Shown: positions 6,839 through 10,622 of the stretch, one piece after another
Layout: every line of letters begins with the position of its first letter
Numbering within the stretch: position 1 is the stretch's first letter
Source of the DNA: a bacterium
GTDB taxonomy: Bacteria; SZUA-79; Acidulodesulfobacterales; Acidulodesulfobacteraceae
DNA: 10,622 nt
NCBI GenBank assembly: GCA_021806125.1
Contig: JAJZYC010000039.1
Span: 1-10,622 of the forward strand
Direction of reading: 5' to 3'
Program-made: the position numbers and the translations under genes
The notes under the pieces: generated by a model
Database searches by the model: none
The model's input: the letters and a program-made list of their open reading frames with translations, nothing else
Told to the model about the DNA's origin: nothing

Positions 6839-6883
6839 AGTCAAATAGGGGTTTTTACCGGAGAAAAGGTCGCAAATTTGACT
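6839..6883. repeat. 8-bp inverted repeat overlapping the -35 box of the transglycosylase promoter
   Basis: AGTCAAAT (6839-6846) and ATTTGACT (6876-6883) are exact reverse complements separated by 29 bases. The right arm contains the TTGACT -35 element. The spacer is locally richer in G/C than its surroundings. It could be a pair of operator half-sites or a foldable element; no known regulator motif is recognised. Confidence 0.45.
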
Positions 6884-6906
6884 TTTATATTAACTTATGA
6901 TATATT
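6878..6906 (+). promoter_or_regulatory. Sigma-70-type promoter for the lytic transglycosylase gene
   Basis: TTGACT (6878-6883), a 17-base spacer and TATATT (6901-6906), with a TGn extended -10 (6898-6900). The predicted start near 6913 gives a leader of about 77 bases before the TTG start. Confidence 0.7.
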
Positions 6907-6979
6907 TTAATCAAAATATATATTAAAAATGTTTATTTGTGTGCTGTATATATATTTTTTATTAAAATTTTAATGTTTT

Positions 6980-6983
6980 GGAG
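6980..6983 (+). promoter_or_regulatory. Ribosome binding site deciding the TTG start of the transglycosylase
   Basis: GGAG lies six bases before TTG 6990; no in-frame ATG competes upstream. Confidence 0.65.
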
Positions 6984-6989
6984 TAAATT

Positions 6990-7802
6990 TTGAAGAAAAT
7001 TAGAAAAATTTTATTTGGATTGAGAATTATCATAAAAAAATTGATTAACAAAATCCAATTTAAATATTTTTTACCTTATTTTTTATTGCTCTCGGTATTA
7101 ATTTCCGTAGCCTTTTTGTCTTACTGTTATGTTATTCCTATGTATTACAGCTACTTAAAGGAACGGCAGGACGTAAAACTGCTTAAAAATAAAATCCGCG
7201 TCGATTATGAAAAGATTAAGATTTTTAAAATTATAAAAACATTTAACTCGGGGCTTCCCGTGCCTGAGGAAAAGAAGGTCTCAGGCCTCATCTTTAATTT
7301 AGGCGAAAAATATAAGATAAATCCTGCTTTGATTCTGGCGGTTATAAGAGTCGAAAGTTCGTTTAATAATTTTTCCTACTCTAACATGGGAGCCGTCGGC
7401 CTTATGCAGATTAAGCCGATAACCGGTCTTTATCTTATAAAAAAATACCGCATAAAGTCTAAAAAATTTAATTATAATACGAGATATATAGAGTATCTTC
7501 CGGTAAATTATCTATATAACCCTTCTTTAAATATAAAAATAGGCGCAAGATATTTATTGAGTTTACTATATGAATTTAAGAATTTAAAACTTGCTTTGTT
7601 TGCATATAACGTAGGACCTACTTTGGTTTACAGGTCTTTAAAACATGGCCGGCCAAACGGTGGCGGCAACGGATTAAACCTTGATATTTCCGAGAGCACT
7701 AACAGGCTTTTTTCTGACTTCTATTACGGATATTATAAAAGAGTAAAGAAGTACTTTGCAATTTACAACAATGAGATATTTAAAGATAAAATAAACTATT
7801 AA
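6990..7802 (+). CDS. Membrane-anchored lytic transglycosylase (SLT domain)
   Basis: This enzyme cleaves the MurNAc-GlcNAc bond of peptidoglycan to give 1,6-anhydro-muropeptides. The 270-residue product has a basic N-terminus (about 1-24), one membrane segment (27-50) and then a periplasmic part, so it is probably an inner-membrane signal-anchored form and not a lipoprotein, since no lipobox is seen. The goose-lysozyme-like SLT domain spans about 93-215: catalytic Glu122 in RVESSFNN, GAVGLMQIKP at 134-143, the NPSLNIKIGARYL segment near 187-199 and AYNVGP at 205-210. The start is TTG with GGAG (6980-6983) six bases upstream. A nearby ATG at 6973 is out of frame and stops after six codons. A hairpin ends the gene, which is probably monocistronic. 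Whether it serves wall turnover or the assembly of an envelope machine cannot be told from the neighbours. Confidence 0.92.
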   Translation: MKKIRKILFGLRIIIKKLINKIQFKYFLPYFLLLSVLISVAFLSYCYVIPMYYSYLKERQDVKLLKNKIRVDYEKIKIFKIIKTFNSGLPVPEEKKVSGLIFNLGEKYKINPALILAVIRVESSFNNFSYSNMGAVGLMQIKPITGLYLIKKYRIKSKKFNYNTRYIEYLPVNYLYNPSLNIKIGARYLLSLLYEFKNLKLALFAYNVGPTLVYRSLKHGRPNGGGNGLNLDISESTNRLFSDFYYGYYKRVKKYFAIYNNEIFKDKINY

Positions 7803-7814
7803 ATATTATTATTT

Positions 7815-7876
7815 CCTTAACTCACCGTTAGAGATTATTAAAATTGTTCAATCGGTGAGTTAAGGTATTTTATTTT
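7815..7876 (+). terminator. 13-bp perfect hairpin between convergent genes, terminator for the transglycosylase
   Basis: Perfect arms CCTTAACTCACCG (7815-7827) and CGGTGAGTTAAGG (7853-7865) enclose a 25-base loop. On the plus strand a T-rich tract (7866-7877) follows; on the minus strand an A-rich tract follows. It is therefore best read as the terminator of the plus-strand gene, possibly also protecting the 3' end of the convergent minus-strand message. Confidence 0.65.
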
Positions 7877-8784
7877 TACAGAAACTCCGAACCGTTATTT
7901 TTTACGTATTTTAAAGATTTAATGAACGACGTCGCCAATATGAATAAGATTATAAAAATAACCAGAAAGAATCCTACTCCAAGAGTGTGAAGATTGTGGA
8001 CTTTAACAGGCGTGATGAACCCCGCCTGTATAAGTTTGGGAAAGGCTATTTCCAATGCCGCCGCCAGCACGAAAGCCAGCCCGCCCCAAAAAAGGGTTAA
8101 TCCCGATGTTCTTCTTGCTATATATTCTATCCCCTTTTTTGGAATTTTAAGCCGCTCCATAAATCTCCCCGCAAACATGCCTATAATTATCTGCGTCGCC
8201 ATAGTGCCGAGACCGAATAAAAGACCCGGCAGAAACCCTATATATCCGTTAGGCATTTTTGGAGCAAGGACGGTATAAACTATAATCGCAAAAGCGCCTG
8301 TGCCCCATCCGGCTATAAATCCGTGAAGCAGTACCATATATAAGGGTATAGGGTGCGATTTATTCCCCGCATATTTTGTTTGCGGCTCAAGAGTTTTGAT
8401 TTTTAAAAATTTCAAAAGTATTTTTTCGAGTCCCTCGAACAGTTCGAAGTTTTCTCCAAGGCCTATTACGTAAGCTCCCGCGAATGACATTACTATGCCG
8501 ACGAATATGTATATTATAGGAACGACATCCGGTTTTGTTAATATTTTCCCTAAAGCGTAGTACGATAGTTCGGATGCTACGGCTCTTTGAAACGTGAACG
8601 CGAGGGAAAATAAGAGTCCTGTTTTAAATCCGCCTTTAGTGCTGTAACTGCCTATGGAATAGCTGAACGTAATCGGCCAAGTATGTTCGTCCGGCGTAAA
8701 TCCGTGAACTATTCCAAGCAAAAAAGCCGTTGTTAATACCGAAAATAAAGACGAAAAATTTTGAGGATTATAAAGATTGAGCAT
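7876..8784 (-). CDS. Multi-pass membrane protein resembling NicO/UreH-type metal transporters
   Basis: A 302-residue integral membrane protein with about seven hydrophobic segments (roughly 11-29, 54-70, 87-110, 147-172, 182-206, 228-248 and 266-290). The first carries GIVHGFTPDEHTWP: His27, Asp32, Glu33 and His34. This resembles the HX4DH metal motif of the NiCoT/NicO/UreH transporter superfamily but has a Glu inserted between Asp and His. A second His-Gly motif (LLHGFIAGWGTG, His154) begins the second half, consistent with the internal two-fold arrangement of this superfamily. His263 and His266 lie near the last segment. A cytoplasmic or periplasmic loop at about 118-146 is basic. Transport of nickel or cobalt is possible but unproven; relatives include sulfite-exporter-like and DsbD-like membrane proteins. 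No SD is clear before ATG 8784. It is convergent with the transglycosylase and divergent from pyk, with no obvious partner gene. Confidence 0.7.
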   Translation of the reverse strand: MLNLYNPQNFSSLFSVLTTAFLLGIVHGFTPDEHTWPITFSYSIGSYSTKGGFKTGLLFSLAFTFQRAVASELSYYALGKILTKPDVVPIIYIFVGIVMSFAGAYVIGLGENFELFEGLEKILLKFLKIKTLEPQTKYAGNKSHPIPLYMVLLHGFIAGWGTGAFAIIVYTVLAPKMPNGYIGFLPGLLFGLGTMATQIIIGMFAGRFMERLKIPKKGIEYIARRTSGLTLFWGGLAFVLAAALEIAFPKLIQAGFITPVKVHNLHTLGVGFFLVIFIILFILATSFIKSLKYVKNNGSEFL

Positions 8785-8822
8785 AATTTATCTTGTTTTT
8801 TAAATTGGTTCCAGCTTTTATT

Positions 8823-8852
8823 ATTTTACCCTTTTAATTATATGTTTGTAAA
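8823..8852 (-). promoter_or_regulatory. Possible promoter for the NicO-like gene
   Basis: On the minus strand, TTTACA (8852-8847), an 18-base spacer and TAAAAT (8828-8823). The predicted start leaves a leader of about 30 bases. Background A/T richness makes this tentative. Confidence 0.3.
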
Positions 8853-8890
8853 GGATTAAGGGGATAAAAAAATTTAAAAATTTTAAATAT

Positions 8891-8919
8891 TTGAAGGGTT
8901 TTTGATAATCTGATATAAT
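8891..8919 (+). promoter_or_regulatory. Promoter of pyk
   Basis: TTGAAG (8891-8896), a 17-base spacer and consensus TATAAT (8914-8919) with a TGA extended -10 (8911-8913). The leader to ATG 8960 is about 33 bases. Confidence 0.7.
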
Positions 8920-8959
8920 TTCGATTAAACGAAGAGTTAAAAAAACGGTAAAAATCTGC

Positions 8960-10444
8960 ATGTTTAATATCTATAATAAAAAAGTAAAGATTGTCGCTAC
9001 TCTCGGACCGGCAAGCGATGGCAGGCGCGTGCTCGAAAGCATTATAAAAAACGGAGCAGACGTTATAAGGCTGAATTTTTCGCACGGAGATGAAACTTAT
9101 TTTACAAAAGCAATTAGAAATATAAGGTCGATATCCAAAGATACCGCTATTTTGATTGATTTGCCCGGACCTAAAATAAGGACGGGAAAATTATCGAGAG
9201 ATTATATACCGATTAATAAAGGGGACATAATAAAATTAACGGATAAACATATAGAGTCCGACGAAAAAAATATTTTTATAAATTATGCTTATCTATGCAA
9301 GGATATAAAACCCAAAAGTTTAGTATATATAGACGACGGAAAGATAAAATTAAAAATAATAAGAAAGCTAAACGGAAGAGAACTCGAAGCGGAAGTTTTA
9401 ACCGGCGGCATACTTAAGCCGGAAAAAGGCATAAATTTCCCGGATTCGGTTTTAAGCATCCCTTCTGCTACCGATAGCGATAAAAAGTTTTTAAAATTCG
9501 GAGCGGAACAAGGCGTCGATATGTTTGCGGTTTCGTTTGTCAGAAGCAGCGAAGATATTTTGTACGTTAAAAATTTTCTTAAAAGCGAATGCGATGGGAA
9601 AGAGTTTTTAATTATTGCAAAGATAGAAAAGCTCGATGCCCTAAAAAACATTGAGAAAATCGCCCGCATTGCCGACGCTTTAATGGTAGCGAGAGGCGAC
9701 CTTGGAGTAGAAGCTCCGGTTGAAAATATTCCCCTGGAGCAAAAAAGAATAATTTCCGTTGCTAATTCTTACAAAAAACCTGTTATAACGGCAACGCAGA
9801 TGCTTTTGTCTATGGTTGAGAACGAATCTCCGACAAGGGCGGAGGTTACCGATATCTCCAACGCCATTTTTGACGGAACGGATGCGGTAATGCTGTCCGA
9901 AGAAACCGCAGTCGGCAAATATCCGGCGGAAGCCGTTAAATATATGTCTAAGATTATAAAAGCTACCGAAAAGAGCGCAATATATAATAAAATATATAAA
10001 TTAGGCAATCCTGCGGAATATTTGGACGAGCGAAATAATTTAAACGTTATCGAAATGCAAACGCCGGATATTTCAAATATAATTGCCGAAATGTCGGTTG
10101 CGGCGTCTAAGCTTTTAAAAAATTCTATTATAGCGGCAATAACAAGGTCGGGTTATACCGCTAACCTGATATCGTCGTTAAAGCCGCATGTGCCTATTCT
10201 CGCTATAGTTCCCGACGAATTCGTAAAGCGGAAATTGTCTTTAAATTACGGAGTTTTTTGCGTTGTTATGAAAAATATAGAGTCTCAGGATATAGACTTA
10301 AAAGACGCAATCTATTTAATTAACGGTGGATTGAAAAGCGCAGGGCATAAAAGTCCCGATTACGCCATATTGACAGGCGGCGTTCCCATAGGAGAACCCG
10401 GTTCCACGGATTTTGTAAAAATAATCAAACTGCGAGGCAAATAA
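8960..10444 (+). CDS. pyk: Pyruvate kinase
   Basis: Pyruvate kinase transfers phosphate from phosphoenolpyruvate to ADP, the last step of glycolysis, in the cytoplasm. The 494-residue product has the A domain (KIVATLGPAS 10-19, VIRLNFSHG 35-43), the B-domain lid (about 74-170, with DDGKIKLKI), and the A-domain core with AVSFVRSSEDI (180-190), the catalytic Lys of IIAKIEK (199-204), ARGDLGVEAP (234-243) and TATQMLLSMVENESPTRAE (267-285). The regulatory C domain follows from about 360. No extra PEP-utilising C-terminal domain is fused. The segment DLPGPKIRT (67-75) has Leu and Lys at the positions of Thr113 and Glu117 of the rabbit enzyme, the pattern of K+-independent pyruvate kinases. No strong SD is seen; the start fits the family. 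An extended -10 promoter lies upstream. No clear terminator follows. Confidence 0.97.
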   Translation: MFNIYNKKVKIVATLGPASDGRRVLESIIKNGADVIRLNFSHGDETYFTKAIRNIRSISKDTAILIDLPGPKIRTGKLSRDYIPINKGDIIKLTDKHIESDEKNIFINYAYLCKDIKPKSLVYIDDGKIKLKIIRKLNGRELEAEVLTGGILKPEKGINFPDSVLSIPSATDSDKKFLKFGAEQGVDMFAVSFVRSSEDILYVKNFLKSECDGKEFLIIAKIEKLDALKNIEKIARIADALMVARGDLGVEAPVENIPLEQKRIISVANSYKKPVITATQMLLSMVENESPTRAEVTDISNAIFDGTDAVMLSEETAVGKYPAEAVKYMSKIIKATEKSAIYNKIYKLGNPAEYLDERNNLNVIEMQTPDISNIIAEMSVAASKLLKNSIIAAITRSGYTANLISSLKPHVPILAIVPDEFVKRKLSLNYGVFCVVMKNIESQDIDLKDAIYLINGGLKSAGHKSPDYAILTGGVPIGEPGSTDFVKIIKLRGK

Positions 10445-10463
10445 ACCTTTGTTGTATTAGCGC

Positions 10464-10492
10464 TTGAATAAAAATCTCTATAATGTTATATT
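10464..10492 (+). promoter_or_regulatory. Promoter of tRNA-Ser
   Basis: TTGAAT (10464-10469), a 17-base spacer and TATATT (10487-10492), placing the start about 20 bases before the tRNA. A TATAAT at 10479-10484 is an alternative -10 but has no matching -35 box. Confidence 0.5.
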
Positions 10493-10518
10493 ATTTATTA
10501 ATTTAATTAATTCTCTTC

Positions 10519-10613
10519 GGAGAGATGGCCGAGTAGGTCGAAGGCGTTCGCCTGCTAAGCGAATGTATGTCCTAATAGATGTACCGAGGGTTCGAATCCC
10601 TCTCTCTCCGCCA
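10519..10613 (+). tRNA. tRNA-Ser (anticodon GCT), CCA encoded
   Basis: The acceptor stem GGAGAGA (10519-10525) pairs with TCTCTCC (10603-10609), followed by discriminator G and encoded CCA (10611-10613). The anticodon arm TTCGC / GCGAA holds loop CTGCTAA, anticodon GCT at 10554-10556, reading AGC and AGU. A long variable arm (about 10564-10584) marks a class II tRNA, as expected for serine. The T arm GAGGG-TTCGAAT-CCCTC (10586-10602) is perfect. It lies 74 bases after pyk with its own probable promoter. Confidence 0.97.
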
Positions 10614-10622
10614 GTTAAAAAC

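Larger units (their letters stand above)
6639..6989. other. 351-base non-coding divergent region between dsrE and the transglycosylase gene
   Basis: No convincing gene is seen on either strand. The part next to dsrE (6656-6830) is low-complexity A/T, and I could not identify a clear dsrE promoter in it. The part next to the transglycosylase contains a more G/C-rich island (6846-6875), an 8-bp inverted repeat and a good plus-strand promoter, listed separately. An unrecognised small RNA or leader cannot be excluded. Confidence 0.6.

Noticed and set aside
6973..6975. ATG near the transglycosylase start as an alternative initiation codon
   Set aside because: It is in another frame and hits a stop after six codons. 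The TTG at 6990 with GGAG upstream fits better.
7815..7865. Long inverted repeat as a transposon end, CRISPR repeat or attachment site
   Set aside because: It is a single copy with no target duplication, transposase or spacer series. Its place between convergent genes and the T-rich tail fit a terminator.
8834..9085. 83-codon minus-strand frame across the pyk promoter and N-terminus
   Set aside because: It overlaps the pyk start and promoter, has no recognisable motif or SD, and is best explained as chance.
9227..9260. Glu99 of pyruvate kinase as the K+-linked glutamate
   Set aside because: I first aligned it to Glu117 of the rabbit enzyme. Glu117 belongs to the DTKGPEIRT segment, which here is DLPGPKIRT with Lys72 at that position.

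Overview
The window is AT-rich bacterial chromosome with short, A/T-dominated intergenic gaps. It encodes a complete outer-membrane efflux protein with a signal peptide, so the host is Gram-negative. A DsrE-type sulfur-relay protein, the ispG-proS pairing and the base composition would fit an AT-rich sulfur-metabolising lineage, such as a Desulfobacterota-like (deltaproteobacterial) acidophile. That placement is an inference, since no rRNA or clade-specific marker is present. I see no phage, transposon, IS element or CRISPR array.

Layout, left to right. (1) 1-857, minus: an MscS-type mechanosensitive channel running off the left edge near its C-terminus. (2) A divergent A/T promoter region with a perfect 16-bp palindrome (915-930). 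(3) 947-3756, plus: ispG (MEP isoprenoid pathway) and proS (prolyl-tRNA synthetase) in a two-gene operon. (4) A convergent junction with three stem-loops (about 3754-3847), one of them a terminator for the minus strand. (5) 3856-6638, minus: fmdB-like zinc ribbon, TolC-family outer-membrane protein, ArsR-family repressor and a DsrE2-family protein. A strong terminator separates dsrE from arsR. The likely transcription units are therefore dsrE alone, arsR with or without tolC, and fmdB from its own extended -10 promoter. (6) 6639-6989: a 351-base non-coding divergent region with a good plus-strand promoter and an inverted repeat over its -35 box. (7) 6990-7802, plus: a membrane-anchored lytic transglycosylase. 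(8) A 13-bp hairpin, then 7876-8784, minus: a multi-pass membrane protein resembling NicO/UreH metal transporters. (9) 8960-10444, plus: pyruvate kinase of the Lys-117 type, predicted K+-independent. (10) 10519-10613, plus: tRNA-Ser(GCT) with encoded CCA and its own promoter.

Functionally this is mostly housekeeping: isoprenoid precursors, tRNA charging, glycolysis, cell-wall turnover and osmotic safety. The accessory part lies in the middle: a cysteine-containing ArsR repressor next to an orphan outer-membrane channel and a sulfur-carrier-like protein, which may be a small sulfur- or metal-responsive module. I did not find convincing evidence of an undescribed multi-gene system. The points most worth checking are the ArsR/TolC/DsrE neighbourhood, the altered metal motif of the NicO-like protein, and several genes with almost no mRNA leader.
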